DNA from: JAVBOP01 sp031550405
GTDB taxonomy: Bacteria > Bacteroidota > Ignavibacteria > Kapaibacteriales > UBA2268
Direction of reading: 5' to 3'
Assembly: GCA_031550405.1 (NCBI GenBank)
Contig: JAVBOP010000047.1
Span: 1-11,723, forward strand
Length of the DNA stretch: 11,723 bases
The translations under genes were made by a program, and so were the position numbers. How positions within the stretch are numbered: position 1 is the stretch's first letter; each line of letters begins with the position of its first letter. The notes beneath the pieces are model-generated. The model was not told the origin of the DNA. It did no database searches and saw only the letters and a list, made by a program, of their open reading frames with translations. This document shows, one piece after another, positions 1-7,028 of the stretch.

Positions 1-254
1 AAAGGAATTGTTTTTAAAATTAAAATGTGCTACTCTCGCCAAATAAAACTAAATTCCAAATCACATATGCTTTAAAAAATTAAAATAAAAAAATATTTTT
101 GTATTAATTAGAAAGTTTTTAGGCAATTTAAGTAATAATACATATTAAATAAATTTCAAAATGTATTATATTTGTATTAATAATCTGGTATATTAAAAAA
201 CATTTGTTTTTATATAAATTATATTTTTTCAATCATATTATAGAGAGGATTTTT
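1..254. other. AT-rich leader with no gene
   Basis: This stretch is extremely AT-rich and holds no open frame with coding character on either strand. It most likely contains the promoter of the plus-strand gene that begins at 255. A TATATTTG at 167-174 matches the TAnnTTTG -7 element of Bacteroidota promoters, but I see no TTTG at the expected distance upstream, so the promoter call is weak. No hairpin terminator for a gene to the left is visible. Confidence 0.4.
242..248 (+). promoter_or_regulatory. Shine-Dalgarno site selecting the start at 255
   Basis: The purine run AGAGAGG ends six bases before ATG 255. This is a good ribosome binding site with normal spacing, and it favours ATG 255 over the in-frame ATG 51 bases upstream at 204, which has only AT-rich sequence before it. 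The 17 extra residues added by the 204 start (MFLYKLYFFNHIIERIF) look like translated leader rather than protein. Confidence 0.55.
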
Positions 255-680
255 ATGCCCAATCTTACAATTCAAGGGTTTACAAACAACCCAATATTTA
301 TAATGATTTCTATTATTTTGAGTAGTGTTGTAATAGCACTTCCTTTTTTCTTTTTGTATAAGGAACAAAAGATAAGAAGAGAAAATGAAGACAGAAGATA
401 TAAAAACGCAGACAAGAGGCTTGATGCTGAACATAAAGCTAAAATGGCTAATGAAGAATGGTTAAAGAATCAATCAGCTGAACTTTTAGGCTTATCAAAA
501 CCTATTTCGAAACATTTAAAAGAACAATTACTTGAAAATACCTCTTGGCTCTCAAATGCCATTATAAAATCTGGATTAAAAGAACCTAAAAATGTATTTG
601 AGGATAGATTAGATCATTTTGGAGATGAAAAAAAATTTATTGCAGATAAGTTTGTTCCTTATATTAATAGAAAGATGTAA
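255..680 (+). CDS. Membrane-anchor half of a frameshifted DeoR-like sensor protein
   Basis: This frame encodes 141 residues starting MPNLTIQG. Residues about 13-35 form a single hydrophobic helix rich in I, S, V, F and L. It is followed by a strongly charged stretch (K/R/E/D, residues about 36-70) likely to be coiled coil, then a helical region to about residue 125. The end, KKFIADKFVPYI, resembles the helix that precedes the first strand of DeoR-family sensor domains, and that strand (VFIVIDSGTT) lies just downstream in the +1 frame. I therefore infer that this is the N-terminal half of one gene ending at 1581, interrupted by a one-base shift, and that the TAA at 678 is premature. The positive-inside rule would put the charged part and the sensor in the cytoplasm. 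There is no helix-turn-helix DNA-binding domain, unlike true DeoR regulators. Alternatively it is a stand-alone small membrane protein overlapping the next gene. I do not recognise the family of the anchor region. Confidence 0.55.
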   Translation: MPNLTIQGFTNNPIFIMISIILSSVVIALPFFFLYKEQKIRRENEDRRYKNADKRLDAEHKAKMANEEWLKNQSAELLGLSKPISKHLKEQLLENTSWLSNAIIKSGLKEPKNVFEDRLDHFGDEKKFIADKFVPYINRKM

Positions 681-1581
681 ACAGTATATTATTGATAAAA
701 AGCAACAGGTTTTTATTGTCATTGATTCAGGAACAACTTTATATTACTTTATGGAAAAGCTGTCAACAGAATTAGCAAAATATAAACGTGATAGCACAGA
801 TAATGCTGATTGGATAAACAAAATTTCAATTATTTCAAATAATTTACCAGGAATACAAATAGCTATTGATAAGGGTGCGTTATATCCTAAAAATAGATTT
901 TCTCCACCTACATTTGAATGTATTGTTCTACCGGGTACGGCAATGTCTTTATATGCAGCGATAACCGGGAAAGAGACAGATAGCAAATTACAATCTTTAA
1001 GAAAAATAAATAAAGATAACTTATTTATTGGATTAACAGTTGGTAATTGGATAAGAATCAGGAATACAATGCCTGCCTGCCCTTTGCCTATGGCTAGAGG
1101 AGAAGGACATTTATCTTTTAAGCAAGTATTAACCGATAATTGTGATGAGATTTATATACTCTCGCCTTTAGGGAAGATATTTATTAAAAAGGACTTGAAG
1201 ACTATTAATTCAGCTTTGTTTCCACAATATCAAAAAGATAAAGAAATTGGATATGAAGAATTAGTTATTAATAATAATGAAGCAGAGAAAGTTAAATTAG
1301 TATCTACCGTAAGAACTGACGAAAATAAAATACTATTCATGCATTCAGGGAGATTAAAAGATGCACTAGATTGTGTTGACAATAAATGTGAACTTGATAT
1401 TAATACATTTTCTAATACTGATATAAAAACTTTGCCACATATACTTTTTGAATATGACAGAAATTATGAGTATCCTTATTCAGAAGAAATAGCAGAATTA
1501 CCTCATTTACAAACAAGAGATAAAAAATTTAAAGAAGAGTTTTTTTCTATACCTCAAAAAAAGAATCTTAATATGTTCTAA
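625..1581 (+). CDS. DeoR C-terminal-like (ISOCOT-fold) sensor domain, out of frame with its anchor
   Basis: If read from ATG 625 this frame gives 318 residues, but I infer that the true protein enters it only after about 672, from the preceding frame. Features in order fit a DeoR sensor: strand and loop VFIVIDSGTT (DeoR proteins have a DSGTT-type phosphate loop), ISIISNNLPGIQIAI (like the TNS...A strand and helix), VLPGT, LFIGLTVGN (like the FLG..G segment), and a late helix with a lysine, SFKQVLTDNCDEIYIL, followed by PLGKIF. In the family this fold binds sugar phosphates. About 120 further residues (to KKNLNMF) are not recognised. The residues read from 625 to about 678 (NLLQISLFLILIERC) look like out-of-frame translation. 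ATG 625 has GGAG touching it, too close to act as its ribosome site. The DeoR resemblance is by eye and distant, so family membership is moderate and ligand unknown. Confidence 0.5.
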   Translation: MKKNLLQISLFLILIERCKQYIIDKKQQVFIVIDSGTTLYYFMEKLSTELAKYKRDSTDNADWINKISIISNNLPGIQIAIDKGALYPKNRFSPPTFECIVLPGTAMSLYAAITGKETDSKLQSLRKINKDNLFIGLTVGNWIRIRNTMPACPLPMARGEGHLSFKQVLTDNCDEIYILSPLGKIFIKKDLKTINSALFPQYQKDKEIGYEELVINNNEAEKVKLVSTVRTDENKILFMHSGRLKDALDCVDNKCELDINTFSNTDIKTLPHILFEYDRNYEYPYSEEIAELPHLQTRDKKFKEEFFSIPQKKNLNMF

Positions 1582-1604
1582 TCACGACTTCTTCTTACAG
1601 TATT

Positions 1605-1629
1605 AATAAAAAAAAGGCTGTTAGCCCTT
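1605..1629 (-). terminator. Intrinsic terminator for nrdJ
   Basis: On the minus strand a short stem, AAGGGCT / AGCCTTT with loop AAC (plus positions 1613-1629, including one G-U pair), runs straight into a U tract encoded by the eight A bases at 1608-1615. It lies about 80 bases past the nrdJ stop in the gap between the two convergent genes. The stem is short, so efficiency is uncertain. The plus strand shows no U tract after the hairpin, so it would not serve the plus-strand gene as well. Confidence 0.5.
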
Positions 1630-1709
1630 GCAATTGCTATCAGGAAAACAACCAACTCGCGCGAGACGCTATCATATATTTTCCATGAATTTATATGTCC
1701 ATTTTATTC

Positions 1710-4700
1710 CTACGAGCAGCCGCTGGTGGTGCCGCAGTCTTCGCATAACATGCAACTGCCGTTGCGTTTAACGCGGATTGAACCACAACTTTGACATTGC
1801 TCTCCTGTATAACCCAATGATTTTGCTTGAGATGCCGATGTCATTTTAGATGACCCTGTACTTTTAGTTTCAACATTATCAAAAGGCAGCTGAGCTGTTT
1901 GAGCTTCTGGTTTGTCATCAGGATTATGAATATTTTTTAATAATTCGTCAATAGTAGATAAAGCTGTCTGAGTTGCCATATCATCAGATTTTAAGCTGCT
2001 TACAGCTTCAGCTTGTTTATTGATATTAGCAGTATTATCCTCCTTGCCATTATGCACAAAATCGGTGCGGTTGAGGTAATCATAACCAAGCGAACGGAAT
2101 ACATAATCAAGTATGGATGATGCGAACTTCACCGATTCATGTCCCTGCACGATGCCCGCAGGCTCGAAGCGAGTGAAAGTGAACGTATCTACAAGCTCTT
2201 CCAATGGAATACCATATTGCAATGCCTTTGAGGCAAGTATGGCAAAACTGTTAATCAAGCCGCGAAAAGATGCACCTTCTTTGTACATGTCTATAAATAT
2301 TTCACCCAACGTCCCATCTTCGTACTCGCCTGTGCGGAGGAATATTTTTTGCCCGCTGACTGTCGCCTCGCGTGTAAGCCCTGTGCGTTTTTTGGGCAGT
2401 TTGCGGCGGTATAGCTTGCGTTCCTGCACCTCATGCACATGCCTGGGTCCTTTTGTTTCGTCAATATCGTTCTCATCGCCCAATGTAACTATTTCGTCCA
2501 AACCATCAAGATTTTCAGAGTTAAGAGGCTGCGACAGCTTAGAACCATCGCGATATATGGATATTGATTTAAGCATCATTTTCCATGCTGATATATGCAC
2601 CCTATCTATGTCTGATACAGTGGACTTGGCAGGCATATTAACTGTTTTGGATATAGCGCCGGTTATGAACGGCTGTGCTGCTGCCATTATGCGTAAATGT
2701 GCCATATATGATATAAATCGTGTACCGCGTTTGCCGCATTTGCTTGCACAGTCAAACACAGGCAGATGTTCCGTGCGAAGGTGAGGCGCCCCTTCGAGCA
2801 TCATAGTGCCGCATACATAGTCGTTTGCCTGTTCTATATCATCATCACTAAAGCCAAGTATATTTAATATATTGATGTTAGAACTATCTATCTCGTCTTT
2901 GGACAAACCTGCTTTCAACAGGAACTCATCGCCCAAGCTATATTTATTAAAAGCAAACTTTATATCAAAAGCGGTAGGCAATATCTTCTCAACAGCATCT
3001 ATCTGGTCATTGCTTAAGCCTTTGGCGGTTAATGAATTTTTATTAATAATTGGGCAGCCTGCAAGCGTGCCATGACCAATAGTATATTTCTCTATATCTT
3101 CTATCTCTTTCGTCGAATAGCCAATATATGTAAGTGCCTTGCGTACTGATTGGTTAACTATCTTGAAATAGCCGCCGCCCGCTAACTTTTTATACTTAAC
3201 TATAGCGAAATCAGGCTCTATGCCTGTTGTATCACAATCCATAACAAGTGCAATAGTGCCTGTTGGAGCAATTACAGACACCTGTGCATTGCGATAGCCA
3301 TGCTGCTTGCCCAAATCCAATGCGGCGTCCCATGCCTTCCTTGCTGCTGCAACCAGATATGATGGACAGTATTTAGGATTTATGCCCATAGGTTTTATGG
3401 TCAAATTTTCGTATTCATTAGGCAATACATTGTATGCAGCAGCACGATGATTGCGTACAACCCGCAGCATGTCATTTCGATTTGCATCAAAGTGCATAAA
3501 TGCTCCCATTTCCTTTGCCATTCTTGCAGATGTGGAATATGCCTCGCCTGTCATTATTGCGCTTATAGCACCTGTCACGCCAAGCGCTTCGGGCGAATCA
3601 TAAGGAATACCGCTAACCATAAGCAACGAACCAAGATTAGCATAGCCTAAGCCCAATGTACGATATTCATAACTTAATTCCGCAACACGTTTAGCTGGAA
3701 ACTGTGCAAGCAGTACCGATAATTCCAATACTATCGTCCATAATTGCACCGCATGTTTGAAATTATCAACAAGGAACGCACTGTTCTCTTCATCCCAAAA
3801 TTTGAGCAGATTAATACTTGCAAGATTACATGCCGTATCATCCAAGAACATATATTCGCTGCACGGATTGCTTGCATTAATGCGTCCAGAGCTTGGGCAT
3901 GTATGCCATTCATTTATAGTGCCGTCAAACTGCAAGCCGGGGTCAGCAACATTCCATGCCGAAAGGTTTATCTTATCCCACAACTCTCTTGCACGCACTG
4001 TTTTAGCTGTTCCGCTCTTATTACGCCACAATAGCTCCCACATCTCATCATTTTCCACAGCACGCATAAAAGCATTGGTAACGCGTATGGAGTTATTGGA
4101 ATTTTGCCCGCTGACAGTTAAATATGCCTCACCTTCATAATGCGTAGTAAGTGCATTAAAATTAAGCGACGTATAGCCCATATCTATTAAATCCAATACC
4201 TTCTGTATCTGGTTAACAGGCACACCGCGATTTAATGCCTTTTGTATCAATATATTTAATTTTGGATTGCTTTTTACATCTGTGCCATTGGTTATGGCTT
4301 CATCAAGTACTGACTGCATAAATAAAGCCGATACCTTAGAGCCTGCAACAAGTTCGGCAACCTTATCTTCTTCCTTTGCCTTCCATTCAATAAATTCTTC
4401 GACATCCGGATGATCAATATTAAGTATCACCATTTTAGCAGCACGGCGTGTTGTGCCGCCTGACTTTATAGCACCTGCAGCTCTGTCAAATATCTTCAAA
4501 AAGCTCATTAATCCTGAAGATACGCCGCCGCCAGATAATTTTTCATTAGCACCGCGCAAGGATGAAAAATTGGTGCCAGTACCGCTGCCATATTTGAATA
4601 TGCGGGCTTCGCGGCTAAGCAAATCGAATATACCGCCATCATTCACCAAGTCATCTTCGACCGACTGTATGAAACATGCAGAAGTCTGCGGGCGGGAATA

Positions 4701-5222
4701 GGCATCTTCGGATTCCGTCAGCTTGCCGGTTTCATTATCAACATAATAATGTCCCTGCGATTTGCCTTTTATGCCGTAAGCATAGTTCAAGCCTGTATTG
4801 AACCATTGCGGTGAATTTGGAGCCGCCATTTGATTGAGCAGCATATAGGCAAGCTCATCATAGAAGGCTTCTGCATCTTCATCGCTATCGAAATAGCCAT
4901 ATCGCCTGCCCCAGTCAGTCCATGTACCTGCAAGCCTGTGTACCACCTGTTTGGCAGATGTTTCAGAGCCCAATACTGGATTGCCATTTTCATCTAATTT
5001 GTCGCTGCCATATTCATCTCTTTGCGGCACTCCCGACTTCCTGAAGTACTTCTGGGCGAGTATATCAGTTGCTAATTGCGACCAGTGCGACGGCACTTCT
5101 ATGTTGTTCATTTCAAACACTGATGAACCGTCAGGATTACGAATAGCTGATGTTCTTTTTACGAAAGTAAATGAATCAAAAGGGCTTACGCCTTTTTTAG
5201 TAAATTTTCTCTGTATTTGCAT
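1710..5222 (-). CDS. nrdJ: Adenosylcobalamin-dependent (class II) ribonucleoside-diphosphate reductase
   Basis: Converts ribonucleotides to deoxyribonucleotides in the cytoplasm for DNA synthesis and repair, using a B12-generated thiyl radical and needing no oxygen. At 1170 residues it matches the long NrdJ type. Visible features are Cys183 (RPQTSACF) and Cys465 (DTACNLASIN) as the expected redox pair, and the NPCSE motif at 452-456 with the thiyl Cys454 flanked by Asn and Glu. APTGTI at 652-657 and the GIEP segment follow, then EGAPHL...PVFDCA and YRDGSKLSQPLN typical of this subfamily. A C-terminal domain (about 920-1050) is joined by a loose linker (about 1056-1138) to a zinc ribbon with Cys1143, 1146, 1157, 1160 and 1163, plus Cys1169 near the end. 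The start ATG has AGGTG four bases upstream, and MQIQRKFTKKGVSPFD is a normal NrdJ N-terminus. All expected catalytic residues are present and the frame is intact. It is transcribed alone, convergent with the frameshifted gene. Confidence 0.97.
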   Translation of the reverse strand: MQIQRKFTKKGVSPFDSFTFVKRTSAIRNPDGSSVFEMNNIEVPSHWSQLATDILAQKYFRKSGVPQRDEYGSDKLDENGNPVLGSETSAKQVVHRLAGTWTDWGRRYGYFDSDEDAEAFYDELAYMLLNQMAAPNSPQWFNTGLNYAYGIKGKSQGHYYVDNETGKLTESEDAYSRPQTSACFIQSVEDDLVNDGGIFDLLSREARIFKYGSGTGTNFSSLRGANEKLSGGGVSSGLMSFLKIFDRAAGAIKSGGTTRRAAKMVILNIDHPDVEEFIEWKAKEEDKVAELVAGSKVSALFMQSVLDEAITNGTDVKSNPKLNILIQKALNRGVPVNQIQKVLDLIDMGYTSLNFNALTTHYEGEAYLTVSGQNSNNSIRVTNAFMRAVENDEMWELLWRNKSGTAKTVRARELWDKINLSAWNVADPGLQFDGTINEWHTCPSSGRINASNPCSEYMFLDDTACNLASINLLKFWDEENSAFLVDNFKHAVQLWTIVLELSVLLAQFPAKRVAELSYEYRTLGLGYANLGSLLMVSGIPYDSPEALGVTGAISAIMTGEAYSTSARMAKEMGAFMHFDANRNDMLRVVRNHRAAAYNVLPNEYENLTIKPMGINPKYCPSYLVAAARKAWDAALDLGKQHGYRNAQVSVIAPTGTIALVMDCDTTGIEPDFAIVKYKKLAGGGYFKIVNQSVRKALTYIGYSTKEIEDIEKYTIGHGTLAGCPIINKNSLTAKGLSNDQIDAVEKILPTAFDIKFAFNKYSLGDEFLLKAGLSKDEIDSSNINILNILGFSDDDIEQANDYVCGTMMLEGAPHLRTEHLPVFDCASKCGKRGTRFISYMAHLRIMAAAQPFITGAISKTVNMPAKSTVSDIDRVHISAWKMMLKSISIYRDGSKLSQPLNSENLDGLDEIVTLGDENDIDETKGPRHVHEVQERKLYRRKLPKKRTGLTREATVSGQKIFLRTGEYEDGTLGEIFIDMYKEGASFRGLINSFAILASKALQYGIPLEELVDTFTFTRFEPAGIVQGHESVKFASSILDYVFRSLGYDYLNRTDFVHNGKEDNTANINKQAEAVSSLKSDDMATQTALSTIDELLKNIHNPDDKPEAQTAQLPFDNVETKSTGSSKMTSASQAKSLGYTGEQCQSCGSIRVKRNGSCMLCEDCGTTSGCS
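1924..1946. repeat. Copy 1 of a 23-base AT-rich repeat, inside nrdJ
   Basis: A 23-base string beginning TTATGAATATTTTTTAAT is identical here and at 5323-5345, with a close relative at 6998-7020. This copy lies in the nrdJ linker before the zinc ribbon and encodes ELLKNIH on the minus strand. Low complexity could help it arise by chance, but 23 exact matches in 11.7 kb is more than I would expect. Confidence 0.5.
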
Positions 5223-5226
5223 GGGA

Positions 5227-5231
5227 CACCT
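5227..5231 (-). promoter_or_regulatory. Shine-Dalgarno-like site of nrdJ
   Basis: AGGTG on the minus strand sits four bases before the nrdJ ATG. The spacing is tight but the site supports the start chosen at 5222. Confidence 0.35.
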
Positions 5232-5262
5232 GCACAGTATGATTTGATTAGAAAAAGAGATA

Positions 5263-5293
5263 CAAACTTATATAATTTTGCATTGAAGGAAAA
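5263..5293 (-). promoter_or_regulatory. Candidate Bacteroidota-type promoter of nrdJ
   Basis: On the minus strand TAAGTTTG (plus 5263-5270) matches the TAnnTTTG -7 element. TTTT (plus 5290-5293) lies 19 bases upstream where a TTTG -33 element would be expected, so the -33 box is imperfect. Transcription would start near 5257, giving a leader of about 35 bases before the nrdJ start codon. Confidence 0.35.
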
Positions 5294-5322
5294 GAAATTG
5301 TTTTGCACATACAGGTATATAT

Positions 5323-5345
5323 TTATGAATATTTTTTAATAATTC
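5323..5345. repeat. Copy 2 of the 23-base AT-rich repeat, upstream of nrdJ
   Basis: Identical over 23 bases to the copy at 1924-1946. It lies about 100 bases upstream of the nrdJ start codon and just upstream of its candidate promoter. Its ends (GAAT...ATTC) make it an imperfect palindrome. On the minus strand it can be read in the same frame as the nrdJ copy (ELLKNIH), inside an open stretch of about 60 codons that lacks other support. Confidence 0.5.
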
Positions 5346-5654
5346 TACTATATACGCCAAACACAGCATCTTACTGCTTCTAAACCTGTATGAAATGCTT
5401 TTTATCGGTCTGCCCTCAAACTCGGATTCTGTCCCTGAATTATGGCATATTCATGGGAAAACAGTTATATTTTTACTTAAGTTGTTCAAAAATAAGGGAA
5501 TGCCATACCAGAAATTCAAATAATATGTTCTCATTGCAACTGCCAAAATTATCGCAATACCGCTGGATGTCCCAAGCAAGCCATTTTTGCCCTTAAATTT
5601 TTGATAAAATTATACGCTTCGTTTAAGTATATTATAATACAATAAATTAGCAGG

Positions 5655-5669
5655 AATTACAATGTAATT
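5655..5669. promoter_or_regulatory. 15-base palindrome flanked by direct repeats, possible operator
   Basis: AATTACAATGTAATT is a perfect inverted repeat with 7-base arms around a central A. GCAGGAA occurs on each side (5650-5656 and 5670-5676, slightly overlapping the palindrome). This symmetry suits a dimeric regulator, but no regulator or target gene can be assigned; the nearest gene starts are over 400 bases away. Confidence 0.25.
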
Positions 5670-5936
5670 GCAGGAACAATATCGCTGCCAAAGCCTGCGG
5701 CAAATGTTTGAGCGAGCAATTGTTACATTTTTCATGTCGATATATATATCAGCTTATCGTAAAAACCATTCGCCTTGATTTTCTCTGTCGCTGACATAAT
5801 TATTTTTTTTAATAATCGCCTAAATGTTTGACTGTTTTCATAAAGCAAGAATAAATATTATTCTCAAATTAATTAATTATTAAAAAAATACATTTTCACA
5901 CAGCCTCGTAGAGTATAAAACCAAAATGACGATATA

Positions 5937-6923
5937 TCAGAGCCATCCATTGGCTTTGTACCACTGTACGGTATCGTGTATGCCATGCTCTAACGGGATT
6001 TGTTGAGTGTAGCCGAAATCTTTCCGAGCGCTGGCGGTGGAGCAAATCCAATATTTTTGTGTGAAATCAATGCCCTTTTCATAATTGAAAACAGGCGGTT
6101 TTGAAGAAAATTTTCCCAACGCGCCAGAAATACTGCCAGCAGCCAAAATCAAAAAATGCGGTAATCGTAAGTTCAAAGTATACTTCTTATTTAATTCTTT
6201 TTTTATTATTTCGTATACTTGGTGCCAGCTATAAAACACGTCTGATGAAATAAAATATGTTTTACCGATAGTATTGCGGGATTCGGCAGCTTCTATCATA
6301 CCCCTCGCTAAGTCATCGGAATGTATCAGGCTTACATATTTTTCATCAAAGCCCATATATGCAATAAGCCCTGCTTTTATCATTTTAAATATCGCTAATA
6401 TTTCGGTATCTCGCGGTCCATAAACGGCGGGAGGTCTAACAATAGTGAACGGCAGCTTGCCTGAATAGCTGTTGACGGCTTCTTCGGCAGCTTTCTTGCT
6501 TTTGCCATAAGAAGTGAGCGGATGCATCAGCATATCTTCGGTTGAGGGGTGCATTTTGGACAATGCCGGACCCGCCGCTGTTTGCGAACTGACATATAAA
6601 AAGCGGGATAATTTGGGAGCTGAAGACAGCGCCGCCTCAATTAAGTTTATAGTTCCCGTGCAGTTACCATACATATATCCATCAAGATTTTTTGCGGAAG
6701 TATTACCCGCAATATGATAAATATAATCCACATTTTGAGTGGCATTTTTCAGCGAATCGACATCCGAAAGAGAGGCATATACTAATTCAATATTTTTATT
6801 TTCAAGCCATCGTAAGTTGCTTGTTTTACGCACCATACAGCGAATATCATATCCTTTGGCAAGCAGTTTATCCACCACATGACTGCCAATAAAACCCGTT
6901 GCACCACTAACCAAAATTTTCAT
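5937..6923 (-). CDS. NAD(P)-dependent epimerase/dehydratase-like extended SDR
   Basis: Extended short-chain dehydrogenase/reductase of 328 residues, a usual length for the family. The Rossmann dinucleotide-binding motif is at the very N-terminus (SGATGFIG, residues 6-13), which also fixes the start. The catalytic region shows YVSSQTAAGP (110-119) with serines at 112-113 and the YxxxK pair Tyr139/Lys143 (YGKSK). RPPAVYGPRDTE at 163-174 is the typical loop before the substrate-binding part. The overall style (CMVRKTSNLRWL after the second strand, VSSQTAAGP) resembles the dihydroflavonol reductase/3-beta-hydroxysteroid dehydrogenase-like branch more than classical UDP-sugar epimerases. The substrate cannot be told from sequence; a sugar nucleotide or a lipid-like alcohol or ketone are both possible. 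It follows hldD after a terminator, so it is probably transcribed on its own. No terminator is obvious downstream. Confidence 0.85.
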   Translation of the reverse strand: MKILVSGATGFIGSHVVDKLLAKGYDIRCMVRKTSNLRWLENKNIELVYASLSDVDSLKNATQNVDYIYHIAGNTSAKNLDGYMYGNCTGTINLIEAALSSAPKLSRFLYVSSQTAAGPALSKMHPSTEDMLMHPLTSYGKSKKAAEEAVNSYSGKLPFTIVRPPAVYGPRDTEILAIFKMIKAGLIAYMGFDEKYVSLIHSDDLARGMIEAAESRNTIGKTYFISSDVFYSWHQVYEIIKKELNKKYTLNLRLPHFLILAAGSISGALGKFSSKPPVFNYEKGIDFTQKYWICSTASARKDFGYTQQIPLEHGIHDTVQWYKANGWL

Positions 6924-6956
6924 ACAATTTCAATATTAGTTCATTATTCTCAAAAC

Positions 6957-6964
6957 CAAAATTA
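6957..6964 (-). promoter_or_regulatory. Candidate -7 element for the SDR gene
   Basis: TAATTTTG on the minus strand fits TAnnTTTG and would start transcription about 28 bases before the SDR start codon. No TTTG is present at the usual -33 distance; the hldD terminator occupies that place. Weak call. Confidence 0.22.
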
Positions 6965-6965
6965 T

Positions 6966-7001
6966 AAAAAAAAAAGATAAATCTCTACATCGTAGATTTA
7001 T
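6966..7001 (-). terminator. Intrinsic terminator of hldD
   Basis: On the minus strand an 8-bp perfect stem, ATAAATCT / AGATTTAT (plus 6977-6984 and 6994-7001) with a 9-base loop, is followed directly by a G-to-C complement and then ten U residues (A run at 6966-6975). It begins 27 bases past the hldD stop, exactly where a terminator is expected. The stem is AT-rich but the U tract is long. It separates hldD from the reductase gene. Confidence 0.65.
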
Positions 7002-7020
7002 GAATATTTTTTCATAATCA
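6998..7020. repeat. Diverged copy 3 of the AT-rich repeat, between hldD and the SDR gene
   Basis: Shares the first 15 bases (TTATGAATATTTTTT) with the two exact copies and then differs at one or two positions (CATAATC instead of AATAATTC). It overlaps the base of the hldD terminator stem. Confidence 0.35.
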
Positions 7021-7028
7021 TGTTAGGG

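Larger units (their letters stand above)
255..1581 (+). pseudogene. Probable single gene split by a one-base frameshift near 628-680
   Basis: The two overlapping frames join naturally if one base is skipped near 675: the first frame's NRK would continue as CKQYIIDKKQQVFIVIDSGTT. That rejoins the helix and first strand of a DeoR-like sensor domain and gives about 441 residues with an N-terminal membrane helix. An A8 run at 628-635 is a second possible slip site, but shifting there would discard the better-looking KKFIADKFVPYI. The cause may be a sequencing error, a real disabling mutation or programmed frameshifting, and I cannot tell which. The rest of both frames is intact and free of other stops, which argues against an old pseudogene. 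Confidence 0.45.
5223..5936. other. 714-base intergenic region without a convincing gene
   Basis: Between nrdJ and the reductase gene I find no gene I can support. The nrdJ promoter candidate is at the left end. From about 5390 to 5600 the sequence is less AT-rich than its surroundings and several frames on both strands read plausibly for 40-65 codons. Plus frame 5395-5523 gives MLFIGLPSNSDSVPEL and continues after one TAA as YVLIATAKIIAIPL to about 5598. Minus frames across the same stretch are also open. This may be a decayed gene or a conserved non-coding element. The part from 5780 to 5936 is nearly pure AT and featureless. No cobalamin riboswitch consensus is recognisable upstream of nrdJ. 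Confidence 0.4.

Noticed and set aside
2113..2784. Open frame of 223 codons on the plus strand
   Set aside because: It lies wholly antisense to nrdJ, which has unmistakable family motifs; the frame is a by-product of nrdJ codon use.
3447..4140. Several plus-strand open frames of 60-130 codons
   Set aside because: All are antisense to conserved parts of nrdJ and show no family resemblance.
5255..5285. NrdR box near the nrdJ promoter
   Set aside because: The ACAAACTTATATAATTTTG stretch is only superficially symmetrical and does not fit the 16-base NrdR consensus; no paired second box is present.
5390..5596. Plus-strand open frame of 68 codons in the nrdJ upstream gap
   Set aside because: Composition and cysteine/serine-rich translation are not convincing, no ribosome site is seen, and other frames over the same stretch look equally plausible. 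Kept only as part of the intergenic description.
5223..5600. Cobalamin riboswitch upstream of the B12-dependent reductase
   Set aside because: I looked on the minus strand for the conserved B12-box and core strings and found none; an RNA covariance search would be decisive.
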